The notes below the pieces were generated by a model that saw only the letters and a list, made by a program, of their open reading frames with translations, was not told where the DNA came from and did not search any database. Shown here piece by piece: positions 49,561 through 60,971 of a stretch of DNA of 64,000 bases. The DNA is from Entophlyctis helioformis (taxonomy: Eukaryota; Chytridiomycota; Chytridiomycetes; Chytridiales; Chytriomycetaceae): NCBI GenBank assembly GCA_025526915.1, contig JAHLKH010000037.1, positions 114,480 to 178,479 of the forward strand, written 5' to 3'. Position 1 is the stretch's first letter. The number at the start of each line of letters is the position of its first letter. The position numbers and the translations under genes are program-made.

Positions 49561-51344
49561 ATGATCTCCTTGGCCATGCAGCAAGTTGGCCAGCGAGTTG
49601 GCCAGCGAGGTGTCGCAGCGTGGGCACAGCCTGGCGCACTGTTGTGGACACGCACGCACCGGCCGGCCGCCTTCGCTCGCCACGTCAGCTACTGGTCGGT
49701 AGACGGGCCTGCCGTGCAAAGCTGCTACGTGCACGACGAGGCTGGCAACGACTGACTTGCATCGACAGGGATGCAGTGCATGAGCGCCAAGTCGAGGCGA
49801 CAAAGGCACAGTCCTTCTCGAGCACTCTCAGCAACATCTTCTCCAAGCCCTCGACATCAAGCCACATGGCCGATCATCCCGACGGCCTCTTGCAGCAGCT
49901 CGCCGACACAGATCCTTTGCCGTCTACAGCAACAGTGCGCATGACAGCCGCCGAGGCCGCCGGCCTGCGCACGCCGCCAACGAATGCCCGCATGCTGACC
50001 CGCGACTTTATCCACACGTCGCTGTACCATCCTGGCTACGGCTACTTTTCAAAGAACGCATACATCTTCTCGCCGCCCGAGCCCATCCAGTTCAACGCAA
50101 TGCGCGACAACTACGCATTCATGAACCATCTGGGCCAGCTGTACAAAGATCTCGAAGACGAGTACATCCATGCCCACGACATTGCGCGGCAGGTGTGGCA
50201 CACGCCAACGGAACTGTTCCGCCCATACTACGGCTACGCAATTGCAAAGCATGTTGTCGACCAGTTCAAGCTTGATCCGCGCGGCGCCGATCGTATTGTA
50301 TTGTACGAGATTGGCGCTGGAAACGGCACTCTCATGACCAACATCCTGGACTATATTGCGCAGCACGAGCCTGCATTGTATCGCACTGTCAAGTACAACA
50401 TCATCGAGATCAGCACCAAGCTGGCCGGTCGACAGGAGCGCGCATCGTCAGCGCGTCGCCAGCTCACCGCGCGGCATCCTGGTGTGCGCATCGTCAACAA
50501 GTCCATCTTTGAGTGGGATCAGCCTGTGCAGGAGCCCTGCTTCTTCATTGCCATGGAAGTTATTGTAAGGCCAGCCTGCGTCCCTCTGATTCCTTGGCAT
50601 TCCTTGGCATTCGATGGCATTCGATGGCAGATCGTGGCCGTTTGTGCACCTGTCTGGCTCTTGTCAAGCGTCCATTAATCCATCAGCGTTGCTTCCCCCA
50701 TGCGCCATCTGCCCTTGCAGGACAACTTTGCACACGACGTGGTGCGCTACGATATAGCAACAAACGAGCCGCGGCAAGGCGTGGTTCTGGTTGGCGACGA
50801 TGGAAACTATCTAGAAGCGTACGAGCCACTGACGGATCCTCTCATCAAGCGCTACCTTGACGTTCGCAGCCAAGCCGGATATCAATCACCTGTCCTGTCA
50901 CCATCGCTCCGCGTCAGGGCACAACGCGCTCTCCTGCCGTTTGCCGCCAACATGACCGAGCCAGAGTTTGTCCCGACCATGGCACTCGTACTCATGGACC
51001 GGCTGGCAACCTTTTTCCCCAACCATCGGCTTGTCATTGCCGACTTTGATCGGCTGCCAGACGCGGTTCCAGGCGTCGACGCGCCTGTGGTCCAAACACG
51101 CTACCAGGGCAAAATGGTTGCGTGCTCTACTTACCTGGTCCAGCCAGGCTGGTTCGATATCTTTTTCCCCACCAACTTTGAGCTTTTGCGAGACGTGTAC
51201 CGTGCCGTCACTGGCTGCCAGGCTGACGTTGTCACTCAGCACGATTTTCTGCGCAAGAATGCGGATCTGCCGGCGACCTCGACCAAGTCGGGCGAGAACC
51301 CCATGCTCAGCTTTTATGAAAACTTCAAGTTCATCACCTCTTAG
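49561..51344 (+). CDS. Complex I assembly methyltransferase (NDUFAF7/MidA, DUF185)
   Basis: Mitochondrial SAM-dependent arginine methyltransferase family; the human member dimethylates NDUFS2 during complex I assembly. The first exon MISLAMQQVGQRVGQRGVAA is Arg/Ala-rich and looks like a presequence, and an intron (about 49694-49770) follows. Landmarks are MLTRDFIHTSLYHPGYGYFS (about 49990), FRPYYGYAIAKHVVDQF, motif I VLYEIGAGNGTLMTNILDYI (about 50300), YNIIEISTKLAGRQ and FFIAMEVI. After an intron (about 50564-50720) come DNFAHDVVRYD and VIADFDRLPDAVPGVDAPVV. The end is FYENFKFITS. It is tandem with DPB2, which starts 156 bp downstream. If the first exon is wrong, an internal ATG at 49867 (MADHPDGLL) is the fallback start. 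Confidence 0.85.
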
Positions 51345-51423
51345 TAAACTTGTATGCACCGACGTTGGTCGTAAGCTCCTGTCACGCCACCGCTGTGTGC
51401 AATCCACGATGCAATGGTCATGA

Positions 51424-51503
51424 GTGCTCGCATCTCGCAGTGTCTGCACTTGGCAAGGGCTCTCTAGATCGACCAATCAGGAGTATTCCGCCAGGGGTAA
51501 TGG
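51424..51503 (+). promoter_or_regulatory. Promoter repeat shared with the xanthine dehydrogenase gene
   Basis: About 70 bases match 10163-10272 at roughly 85 percent, including CTCGCATC, GCAGTGTCTGCAC, CTCTCTAGATCG, CCAATCA and GGGGTAATGGT. Here there is one CCAAT unit, and the terminal ATG (51500-51502) is the DPB2 start codon. Confidence 0.6.
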
Positions 51504-54224
51504 TGAACCGGGCCAAATCCGGCAAATCCGGACTTGGCAACAATTCGGACATCGGCATGGTGCAAGGACAGGCAGTTGAGGACCGGCCGCTAAGTGGTGC
51601 AGCACTGGACAGGCGCATCAACCAGCAGGTGTACAGAATCTTCACCAAGAAGCACGGCCTCAAAGTCTCGGCCGAGTCAACCCGCTTTTTGCAGGACCTT
51701 GTCAAAGAAAACGACGTCGAGCTGAGCGCAACCGAAGAGTCGTTTGACTACATTGTGCAGCAGTATGTCCAGCAGCAAGGTGTGTGTCTCTGCGCCTGTA
51801 TGCTTCACTGCGAGACGCTCTGCTTGTTTGGCCAAACTCACACTGCTCTCAATATTGGTTGACAACAGGTGCATCCGGCGTGCAAGGTGTTGTTCAGCAC
51901 GATGCGCTTCTGCAGGTCGTCCAAGGCATCCTGCAAAAGGCCGTCGTCACCAACGCATATGCAAGAGACGGCATAAGCACTGGACCTGCTTCTGATGGCG
52001 ACGATAACGGGAGCAGCAGGGCAGACGTGCAATTGTCTGTGGAGGATGACAGTGCAGTGGCCGATCTCAACACCATGAGCGCCTACTTGCACGTTGTTGA
52101 TGCCCAGTCCGTGCCGCACATCCAGTATCATCCTGGCCTCGGCATGTTCATCAAGCAAGTCGCACGATGTCCATCGTCTTTTGGCGCCGCTCCGCAGAGC
52201 GTATGCTGGCTGCTTACATCCGCTGTGTTTACGGTGTAGGGGTCGCAAGGACAGCCATCTGCTCGCTCCTGCAGAGTCGCGCACGGCTGTATTCCGAGAG
52301 AGGTTTGAGCTGATAAAGCAACGACTGCTGCGCAATGACGCCTTTCGCGTCCCAGCCTTTGCTGCAACAACAACCTCATTCTTCCAGGCAAGCCTTCCAT
52401 GACCGCATCGTGTCCACGTCCATTGCCACTGATGTGCTATGCTTGCTGCAGATCACGCCCATCATCCAGCTCAAGGGGAAGCGACCAGGAGTTTACTTGC
52501 TCTTTGGCATGCTCACCAGCATCCAGGACGGCAACTACCATCTGGAGGATCCCGACGCGTTCATCCAACTGGAGTTTACTGCAGCCGTGCGTCTGTCCCG
52601 ATCGATCATCAGCATGCTTGTTTGCTGACATTTTGGGGGGCGTTTGCGTCGTATCCTTCCTAGACACAGCAAAGTGCTGGCATGTTCACTCGTAACTGCT
52701 TTGTTCTCGTCCAAGGAAACTACACAGAGCTTGGAACCTTTACGGTCAATGTTATTGGGCACCCGTTGCCCGAACGTCGTGACAATTCGCTCACAGCGTT
52801 CACAGCCACTGTCGACTACTTTGGTGCACCGCGATTCACCGAAGACTCGGTGAGTAACCAGTGCGGCAATTTGCTCTCGCGCTCTGCTTGTTTCTAGCGA
52901 ACATTTGCTCATTTGTACTACTTGCTGGATACCTGCCTATCAGACAACGCTGATGAGGATTGAGCAAAACACAAAGGACATGTCGTTTGTGTTCATATCC
53001 GACGTTTGGCTCGATCAGACACGCGTTCTTGACAAACTGCGCATGCTCTTCCAAGGGTTCTCAGACGCGATCGTACCCCTTGCTTTTGTGTTGATGGGAA
53101 ACTTTTCGTCAACGCCTTACATTTACAATGGCGTTGAAAGCAAGCGGTACAGGGGTGAGGCCGTGCACTTGTCCTGCCATCCTGATCTGCGTCGGGTCCC
53201 ACGCGTCTCTGACCCGCTGAGCCTTCTCATGCATGCCCAATCAACAGAGGGCTTTGACAATCTTGCTGATATCATTGCCGAGTTTCCTGCCGTGGCCGAT
53301 CAGTCGCACTTTGTGTTTGTTCCTGGCCCGCATGACCCATGGGCACCAAACATCCTTCCCAGATCAGCGATTCCAACGACGCTGACTGGCAAGCTGATGC
53401 AGAAAGTTCGCAATGTCCATTTGTCCACTGCACCGTGTCGGTAAGAATCATGCCGCACGTTACGCACATGGCTATGACCGTCTGCTTCGTGCAACGCGTC
53501 AGTATTATGCCGGGGATGATCTCTGCCTGACATGCTGCCTGTTGCACCATCAGACTCAAATACTGCACGCAAGAGATTGTCGTCTTCCGCGACGACCTGG
53601 TCACGGCTATGCGTCGCCATTCCGTGCTGCCCGTGGAGCGAGACGGAAACAATCATAACATGCCTATCGAACAGCATGCAAGTTCCAACTGACGCCGTCT
53701 ATCTGCATCGAGCTGTGCTGACGCGACGATAACTATTGGCTCTATGGACTTGCCGTCTGCAGCTTGTACAAACCGTCCTTGATCAGAGCCATCTCGCACC
53801 ATTGCCTGTCGAGATCAAGCCGCGCTTCTGGGAACACGACCATTCTCTCAGGCTGTATCCCCAGCCGCATTTGGTACGTCTCGCTTTTCAACCCGCGAGA
53901 TCCATGCATGCCTCGTGCCAGCGGTTTCTGTCTTGCATTGCCCGGCCTCCATGTAAGACGCTGGCGATGCGGTTGCTCACACGGCCCTCCACTTGGCAGC
54001 TTATTCTTGCCGACAAGTACGATCTCTACCAGCACGAATACGAGGGGTGTCTGGCTGCCAATCCGGGCTCGTTTCCCAACAACGGATACAAGTTCCTCAT
54101 GTACGATCTGTCGACACGCACATGCGAGCCAAGGTATGTCTCTTTGGCCCTTGAGCGGATCTGCAAGCCTTGCTGACGCTCTCCGATCCAATGGCGATCC
54201 AAACGGTGCAGTCAACTTGCATGA
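51500..54224 (+). CDS. DPB2: DNA polymerase epsilon subunit B (Dpb2/POLE2)
   Basis: Second subunit of the leading-strand replicase, also linking polymerase epsilon to the CMG helicase. The N-terminal helical domain is INQQVYRIFTKKHGLKVSAE (about 51620). Next are FRERFELIKQRLL, the OB-fold region (IIQLKGKRPGVYLLFGMLTS, GNYHLEDPDAFIQLEF) and the inactive phosphoesterase domain: FVFISDVWLDQTRVLDKLRM, FVLMGNFSSTPYIYNGVES, FVFVPGPHDPW, the TQEIVVFRDDL-type segment near 53570, LAPLPVEIKPRFWEHDHSLR and LILADKYDLYQHEYEGCLAA. It then reads NPGSFPNNGYKFLMYDLST, and a final tiny exon encodes SQLA-stop. There are about ten exons. The catalytic metal ligands of phosphoesterases are lost in this family as a rule. 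Confidence 0.93.
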
Positions 54225-54265
54225 CAGCCTTCATTCACTTGCGCAGCTGCACGAGCGCAGTTGCA

Positions 54266-54340
54266 TGGCGAGGGCGAGGGCGAGGGCGAGGGCGAAAGCG
54301 AGGGCGAGGGCGAGGGCGAGGGCGAAAGCGAGGGCGAGCG
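54266..54340. repeat. (GCGAGG)n minisatellite downstream of DPB2
   Basis: GCGAGG hexamers, interrupted at regular spacing by GCGAAAGC, lie between the convergent DPB2 and NDUFAF8-like genes. This is a higher-order period of about 36 bp. Confidence 0.85.
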
Positions 54341-54400
54341 CACATGGCAGGCGGTTCAATAAAGGCACTCTTCGCACACACGACACATGCAACTTGGACT

Positions 54401-54659
54401 TTAGGCCTCGGCACTCACCGACTTGGTGAAGCATGCCTTGAACGCCTCAAACTCTGCTGCACACGACGCTTGCTGAACGCCAGCAAACACCCTGTTCATG
54501 CATGCGCCGTACGCTCCTGCCTGCCCAGACAAAGCGTCAGTCGGTGTCGATGCAAGCATACAAGGGCTTGCTCGCCCGTCGCACACGCACCACCACAGAG
54601 CACTCTGTCAATGCTACGGCCAGCTTCTTGGCGCCTTTGGGTTTGCTCGACAACGACAT
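54401..54659 (-). CDS. Small twin-CX9C protein, NDUFAF8-like
   Basis: Two exons. The first, from ATG 54659, reads MSLSSKPKGAKKLAVALTECSV. An intron (about 54592-54527, GTGCGT donor, GGGCAG acceptor) leads to AGAYGACMNRVFAGVQQASC and CAAEFEAFKACFTKSVSAEA. Splicing places the cysteines as C-X9-C ... C-X9-C, the CHCH signature of proteins oxidised by Mia40 in the intermembrane space. The second half resembles human NDUFAF8 (AYGRC and a CAREFEALRSCF-like segment), a partner of NDUFAF5 in complex I assembly. About 65 residues fits. The neighbouring complex I genes support the call, but other small CHCH proteins cannot be ruled out. The start overlaps the Atg10 start on the other strand. Confidence 0.68.
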
Positions 54660-55545
54660 GTTGGCGAGATTGTCGGGGAACACGGTTGGATTGGCAGCAC
54701 GGCAGCTGTCCGACCTGACTGCCGACAGCCGTTGCCCATGGACAGTTGTTGAAGACAAGGCGAGTGGGCAGCCAAAGCAGCGTCTGACATGGGGTGCTCG
54801 ATACTCGCATGACCCGCTCACTGTTTGCGCCATGCAGCCATCACAAACGGTCTTTCTTCGCCATACCGCCGTCTCTCGCTGGCGGCAAAGCGCTGGCAAG
54901 GCCGACATCATCCGCCCATTGGATCCGAACTTGGACCTGGCGCTTGACGACAGCCTGGATGTGCACCACGATCAGGCAGACTATTACCAATCTGCGGACC
55001 CCACCACAGCGAGGAGTCCGCCGCGACTGCTGTCATGGAGATTTGATGTAGTTCATTCGGCCGTCTGGGCATGTCCGGTCCTGTACTTTGTGGTGTCAGA
55101 CGAGTCAGGCGTCCCGCTCACGCTCGATGAGATGGCGGCGGCCAGTCCAGCCCTTGGCTTCAAGTCTAACGGATCTGTTTTTGAGACTGTTCTCTCGCAG
55201 ACTGTAAGTGTGTATCGCGGCACCTGTCGACGCCTTCACGCGTCTGCTTTGCAGACTCGTCCAACTCAACGGCATGCTCGCCAGGATCATCCCGTCACTT
55301 TGACGCCAGTTTGGTTCGTGCATCCATGCCAAACAAGCGTCGTCATGGGCGAGCTGGCGCCGTCTATGGGAGAATGTCAATCTGCTGAACTGGCACGGCA
55401 ATCGCCTGCCGATCAGCAGCTGGCCGCTGTTCGGTACTTGGTTCTGTGGCTGAGTGTTACGAGTCGCCTACTTGGCTTTATTGACTTGATCGACTTTAAC
55501 GTCCTGTCGCACATTGGGCTGAGCCAGACGGCACAAGAAAGTTGA
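54658..55545 (+). CDS. ATG10: Atg10, E2-like enzyme for Atg12-Atg5 conjugation
   Basis: Autophagy conjugation enzyme taking Atg12 from Atg7 to Atg5. After a variable N-terminus come SRCPWTVVEDKASGQPKQRL, WRFDVVHSAVWACPVLYFVV (about 55035; compare YEYHVLYSCSYQVPVLYF in human ATG10) and DESGVPLTLDEMAA. An in-frame intron (about 55204-55254) follows. Then comes QDHPVTLTPVWFVHPCQTSV, in which HPC holds the active-site Cys. It ends with YLVLWLSVTSRLLGFIDLID, the family's WLS segment. Start choice: ATG 54658 shares its CATG with the NDUFAF8-like ATG; an in-frame ATG at 54502 would make the genes overlap antisense. A later start, or an unseen intron upstream, is possible. The stop is 39 bp from the PRMT5 stop. 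Confidence 0.82.
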   Translation: MLARLSGNTVGLAARQLSDLTADSRCPWTVVEDKASGQPKQRLTWGARYSHDPLTVCAMQPSQTVFLRHTAVSRWRQSAGKADIIRPLDPNLDLALDDSLDVHHDQADYYQSADPTTARSPPRLLSWRFDVVHSAVWACPVLYFVVSDESGVPLTLDEMAAASPALGFKSNGSVFETVLSQTVSVYRGTCRRLHASALQTRPTQRHARQDHPVTLTPVWFVHPCQTSVVMGELAPSMGECQSAELARQSPADQQLAAVRYLVLWLSVTSRLLGFIDLIDFNVLSHIGLSQTAQES

Positions 55546-55584
55546 AAGACCGAGTGTCCACAACGGTGACTGCTGCTGCTGCCT

Positions 55585-58500
55585 TCATAGCCCGATCCAG
55601 TAGTGCTTGCCGCCTGGGTTGTGGATCATGGATGCCTCGCCAACAATCTCCGTGCCATTGATGACGGGCACAATCGCCCACTCATACCACACCTTGCGCG
55701 TGTCAGTCCAGTCGCCAGAAATGCACTTGGATCGACGATGCCTTGGGCAAGAACACAGGAACCTGTTTTGACAGTCAATGCATTGACAGATCAGTCACTG
55801 CCCACAGCCATTGCTGCCAGAACCCTGCTTGGATGCTGCAGACACGCTCTACATATCCAGATGAGACTACGTACTCGGATAGGAAAGAAAATGGGGAACC
55901 AAGAGAACATGCCCTCGGAATGCGTCTTGGGGTGGATGCTGATCATTACATCCTTGTAGAGCACCGCCTCAAAGTAGCCAGCCAGGCCGTGCTACCCATT
56001 AATACAGCCCCACATCCAAACATGTCAGCTAGTGCACGTTGCAGACAAACAAGAATAGCTTGGCATATCAAATACCATCACCGTGTCTTGGGTAACCTCA
56101 AACGTCGCGCTGCTGTACCGAGTATTGTGCTGGTTAAAGTGAGGGTGTCCTGGCTGGCGCATGGGACTGCGAACGGGATGCTCAAACACCCAGAGTGGGG
56201 AAGGTTCGGCGATTTCGTGCACAGAGCGGAACTTGACGACATACGGCATCTGCATGTGCTCCTCGTCGTTGTAGGCTGCAGCCTCGTTGAACAGTTTTTG
56301 CGACGAGAGTGGCGAGATGAACGCGGTGTAGCTCGACGGGATCGAAACGCCATCCTCTGTCCCATTCATGCGTGTTATGCGCTGATGAGTTTGATGGCTG
56401 CTGGGCGACCAAATGCCGACGGTTCAAAGGGTAGCTTACGCTTCAATAGAGCCTGTGCTCCATCCAGGCATTCCGGCGACAATTCGTTATCTGTGTATGC
56501 CATCCATCACAACTGCTGATCAGCGCCACACTCTGCCATCGACGCGCTGCTTGCTATATCTTGCAGAGCGGCATTCGTCCACACGCCGTTGGGCTCACCG
56601 CCAAACGAGCCCAGAAGCTCGCTAACAAGAATGTCGGCCTTTTCTTCTGGGCGCCAGTAGCGCATGTCAATATGGACCACCGTCACTTGGTCTCCCCAGA
56701 CCTGCTCCTTGCGTTGCCGGAGACTGTCATCAAGAAAATCACACGACGGTCAACTTATTCATCCACTCGCTCGACCTACAGGGGGAGTTCAGACTGCGTG
56801 CACCTACCCTACAACGGCATTTGCATTCTTTTCGACGGCATACACCTTCACCTTGCGTCCAGACTCTGATGCCGCTTTGAGTGATCGATCGACCAGAGGG
56901 CCGCGACCAGCACCAACGACCATGATGACTGTGACAATACTGGAGTCTTTTGGAACCCGGTCAATCAGCGCGCGGTAAACTGCCTGTCAAGGCAGACATG
57001 TTTCAATACTTTGTTGCTGTAAAGCAGAGCATATACGCTAGAAGCATTTCAAAGCAAAGCCGGCTTACCCGCTCGTATTCTTGGTACTTGATGGGATCCT
57101 TCTCAAACACCTCATAGGTGGCTGAGTCCAGATTGTCCATGAGAGGCTGTTCCAGACCCACACATGGCACACTCGTCGAGTCAGCAATGATAAGATATTG
57201 GCGCCGCCGGGCCATGATTGCAGATGAGTACCTGAAGAGGAGCCTGCAGGTAACTATGGATTTTAGGAGGCCATTCATGGGTCAGCATTGAGCCTGCATT
57301 CCATGTCAAGCAAAAGACACATACTCTTGGTATCCTGCTGCAAATTGATTGATGGCATCGGCCACCGGCAGGCTGCGATGTAGATGATGAATGTACTCGC
57401 AGTACGATCCCATACTGCCTGCGCGGTGACGGCGGGCAAAGCTCTCGCTGGAGATGACAAAGCGTGGCTCGAGCGTCTACAAACAGCGCATGGCGTGAGC
57501 TACGCGTCTACATTGCAAGAGGCGGGCGCCGGAGCAAGCAGTGCAAGGTTGAGAGTACGCATCACAGTACCTGCATGAGTTTGCGCACAAACGCCTGGTG
57601 GCGCTTGCTCAGGACGGGGAAGCCGGCATTGTTTGACAGGAAGATGCTTGTTGGCAAAACCACCAGCTTGATAGGCTCGGCAAGCCACTTGTCCAGCACG
57701 GCCTCGTCGGGCAGCTCGTACTGGAGCTCAAGGGCTAGACACATTGACGAAAGCATGTCGTTACAAGGCGAGATCCGAGCCATTGGTTTGCAGTGCAGGC
57801 TTGTCAGGACACATTCATGCTGCTCCCAGACAAGACGCAGACAGCGCACGCACCGATCTGCAGTTTGGGATTGTGCCTGGACAGCATGCGCAGCTTATTC
57901 CACCGTGTCCATCCATCGCAGTCGCTACCAGCACCACCAAGCAGGAAGCGGACAAAGACCTATGAGCACGCATTCACGTGTGTCGAGTAAGTGCCGTGGT
58001 TGTGCACGCCCACTCAGATCACGAGACGAGGACATGCCTGCTGGTAGCTGAGCGCTGACAGCGACTCGTCGACCGATCTGGCAAAGTTGATCATTGGGCC
58101 AGATAGCGGGCAGTAGAACTGCACGGCAGGAAGGCCAATGTGTGCAGCCCAATGAACCTGCTGGCGCACAAGCGTCTGCGACTTGGCAAGAATATGCGGA
58201 TCCGTGGACTCGAGGTCGATCCAAGGCGCAATGCATCCAACGCAAGAGGTTGCATGCTCTGCGATGGTTGGGAGAGCGATGCCAGACAGTCCGTGCCGCA
58301 TGGTTGCAAACAGCGAGCACAACAGGCCGCACACAGGCCGCACACAGGGGTCGGCAGCAGCAGCAGCAGCAGCAGCAGCGTCGTGTTAGTCAAGTCATGC
58401 CAACGTCCACCACAGCGGCCAAGATCACACCAAAACTGACCTGGGCCGGCAAGAATGAGGTCCGTGTGGGCAAACGACGCTGGCAGTGGTTGCTCAGAGT

Positions 58501-58633
58501 CGTGCACAGGGATGGTGCCCATCTTGAGGATAGGGGAGACGGCAAAGCGATAGCCGCTGCTGTGGCACACGGACGCAAGCTCGTCGATGCTGTCGCAGGC
58601 CAGCACTTCAAGGCCAACCTCAACCCCCGACAT
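55585..58633 (-). CDS. Protein arginine methyltransferase 5 (PRMT5/Skb1/Hsl7)
   Basis: Type II arginine methyltransferase making symmetric dimethylarginine on histones and Sm proteins. The start [20 protein letters not shown] begins the TIM-barrel domain. Later exons give [60 protein letters not shown] and IKYQEYER. They continue with SAM motif [17 protein letters not shown] (about 56920), [13 protein letters not shown] and the double-E loop [12 protein letters not shown] / [12 protein letters not shown] (split by an intron). Then come the beta-barrel dimer domain ([32 protein letters not shown]) and the end [12 protein letters not shown]. About 15 exons. Its ATG lies 41 bp downstream of the NDUFV2 stop on the same strand. 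Confidence 0.93.
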
Positions 58634-58673
58634 GAACGAAGACGTTGTGAAGGAAAGAGTGATTTTAATGTGC

Positions 58674-60185
58674 TCAGAGATCGGCACGGACGCGGAAGCC
58701 AGGCCCGGGCGGGTCGCTCTTGAGCGTGGTGAGTTCACCAGCAGGCTCGCAGTTCTTGCGGCCAGAAACAGGGCCAGGCGCAGGGACCTTGCCAGCCTTG
58801 ATCGAGTCAAGGATCTTGACAGTCGCCTCGGGCGTAAGGTCCTCCTAAGCACGGTGCCATGCGAACGCATGTAATAGAATCAAGGCGGCCACAAAACCGC
58901 GACGGTGGTCAGCGCATATCCAGAGGCAAGATGCATCGGAAGGATCAGGATGGAATCTCTCTCGGAGAGGGTGCCACGTACGTAGTAGTCATCGTTCACG
59001 GCAAGCACAGGCGCATTGACACAGGCACCGGCACACTCGACCTCGACAAGGGTGAACATGTTGTCCTTGGTGGTCTGGCCAACCTTGATGCCCAGGTTGT
59101 CCTCGACGGCCTTCAGGATGCCATCCGAGCCGCAAAGCTGGCAGGGCGTCGTGGTGCAAACCTGCAAAAAGTACTTGCCCACAGGCTCTCTGTTGATCCG
59201 ATCCAGGGAAAGGGTGTCATTCAATCGTCTTGGATTCACAGGAAGTGCACTGCAAAAAGAACGCAGCAGATGCTCATGGATCGCAGTGGTCTCTGCTTGC
59301 AGGTGGCTGCGCAGGTGGCCGCCAAAACAAGCACGCGATATGGCATGTAATTGCATACGGGAATGGGCAGCAACCAACGCACCTGTTGAACATGGTGTAA
59401 AAGGTGGCGACCTCGTACACGCGCATGGGCGGCATCTCAAGGAGCTTGGCAACGTAGTTCATAACCGAAATGCTCGTGTATCCGTTCTGGCGCTGGCCGA
59501 GATCAAGCAGGGGGATGACGGCACCCTTCTTGTACTGCGGCGGGTACTTGCTGATGATCTCTTGCGCGCGCTTGATGTTTTCGGGCGAGAACTCAAAGGG
59601 TATCGCAGCATTGTTCTCGCCAGTGTTTCTGTGCTAAAGGCCGACAAAAGAGATGCGGGCCACGACCGTTGGCAAGCCGGTTGGCAAGCCGGTTCGCGAT
59701 CCAATGGTTCCCCGTTGCGAGTTCATGCCGATTGCGAAGCGCGCCAGTTGGAGTGGGGGAGAGCACGCATCAACGGCAGTGGCCCGCATGCGGTGCGGTG
59801 GGACGAACGAGATGCGGCAGCCAGACACATTGGCAGGTGGACAGGCGGATGCTGGTTAGAAGCTCTGCCTCGGCCAAAGCGCATACCCAAACGCTGGCAA
59901 GTCGAGTGAGCATGCAGAGCCGCCGCCCTGCCCGTCCGCAGCGACTCCACAGCGACTCCACAGCGACGACTTGGAGCAGACGATGCTCAGCGAACAACGT
60001 CGACAACGTACCACGAACAGCTTGTCAGAGGCAGCAGAGGCCGTCGAACCAAACGGGCGTGCAGACACAGCCGACGCAGTAGGCACGGCAGAGCGAACGG
60101 CTGCAGTGCGGGCTGCAGGACCGGCCGACTGGGCTGCAGCGACACTGCAGCGGGCAGCAAGGCGAGCGACACGACGGGCAATCAT
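58674..60185 (-). CDS. NADH:ubiquinone oxidoreductase 24 kDa subunit (NDUFV2/NuoE)
   Basis: Matrix-arm subunit of complex I carrying the N1a [2Fe-2S] cluster. The start [20 protein letters not shown] is a basic, acid-free mitochondrial presequence. Next are [60 protein letters not shown] and TMFNR. The cluster ligands lie in [20 protein letters not shown] and [15 protein letters not shown] (C-X4-C and C-X3-C). It ends [43 protein letters not shown]. Three or four introns. The upstream side faces the GC-rich repeat region. Confidence 0.95.
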
Positions 60186-60333
60186 GATTTCGGGCGGATG
60201 GCGACAGTTGGAATTTGGCAGGCCAAGTGCAGCAAGGCACGTGAGGTCACGTTATGTCGAAGCTGGGCCCGGTTCTCCACTAGGGGTGGACTTTTCGCTT
60301 GCCTCTTGAGAGTCCTATTTCAGTCGGCGAACT

Positions 60334-60431
60334 CCTCGGCGAGGCCCAAATTTCTGCAGCGCTTTGGGCCGAGAGTCGGAATGAATCCCCTCTGCGAGGC
60401 CCTTCCATTTTATGTTTGAGCCTCGGCGAGG
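60334..60431. repeat. Palindromic CCTCGGCGAGG boxes and a hairpin
   Basis: The near-palindrome CCTCGGCGAGG occurs at 60334-60344 and 60421-60431. Between them GGCCCAAA (60343-60350) and TTTGGGCC (60363-60370) form a perfect 8-bp stem with a 12-nt loop. Related CTGCGAGGCCC and CCTCGCGAAGGG motifs lie close by. Confidence 0.7.
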
Positions 60432-60971
60432 CATATCCACGCTCAGTCTGCCCCTCGCGAAGGGTCTCCATGCCGCAGCCGGCCGCGCTCAGCTCGCCAT
60501 CCACGAGCGCGCTCAACCGTGGATCTGGCGGGCGGAACGGCGGAGAACTGGACACGGTCGCGCGTTCCACGCGGCGCTGGTGTTTCCCTGTGCCAAACTT
60601 CTGGTCGAGACGTTTCCCAGCACCCGTTGCCGGTGCGCTTTCCGTCACAGTGGGCCGCTTGGCTCACTCGCCTGTGAACGCGCGCTTGCGGCCCTCCGTT
60701 CGAGCTCGTTGGCACACGCCTCGCCGGCGGTTTGGCGCTGCCGCCCTCCTTCGACGCGTTCTGGTGCCTGTTCGCCCGACCGGCTGGCCGACCGCCCGCC
60801 ACCCGGCTTGCACGCACGCCGGCCCTCCTTCCGGCTCGGGCCTGCCCGCCTGCCCGCCTGCCCAACTAGCCCGCCTGCCTTACTAGCCTGCCTGCCTGCC
60901 TGCCCTACGAGCCGCTGCTTTCCTCGCCTGTCTGCCTGCCCTTCGGCTCGTCCACTGCTCACCAGCACGCC

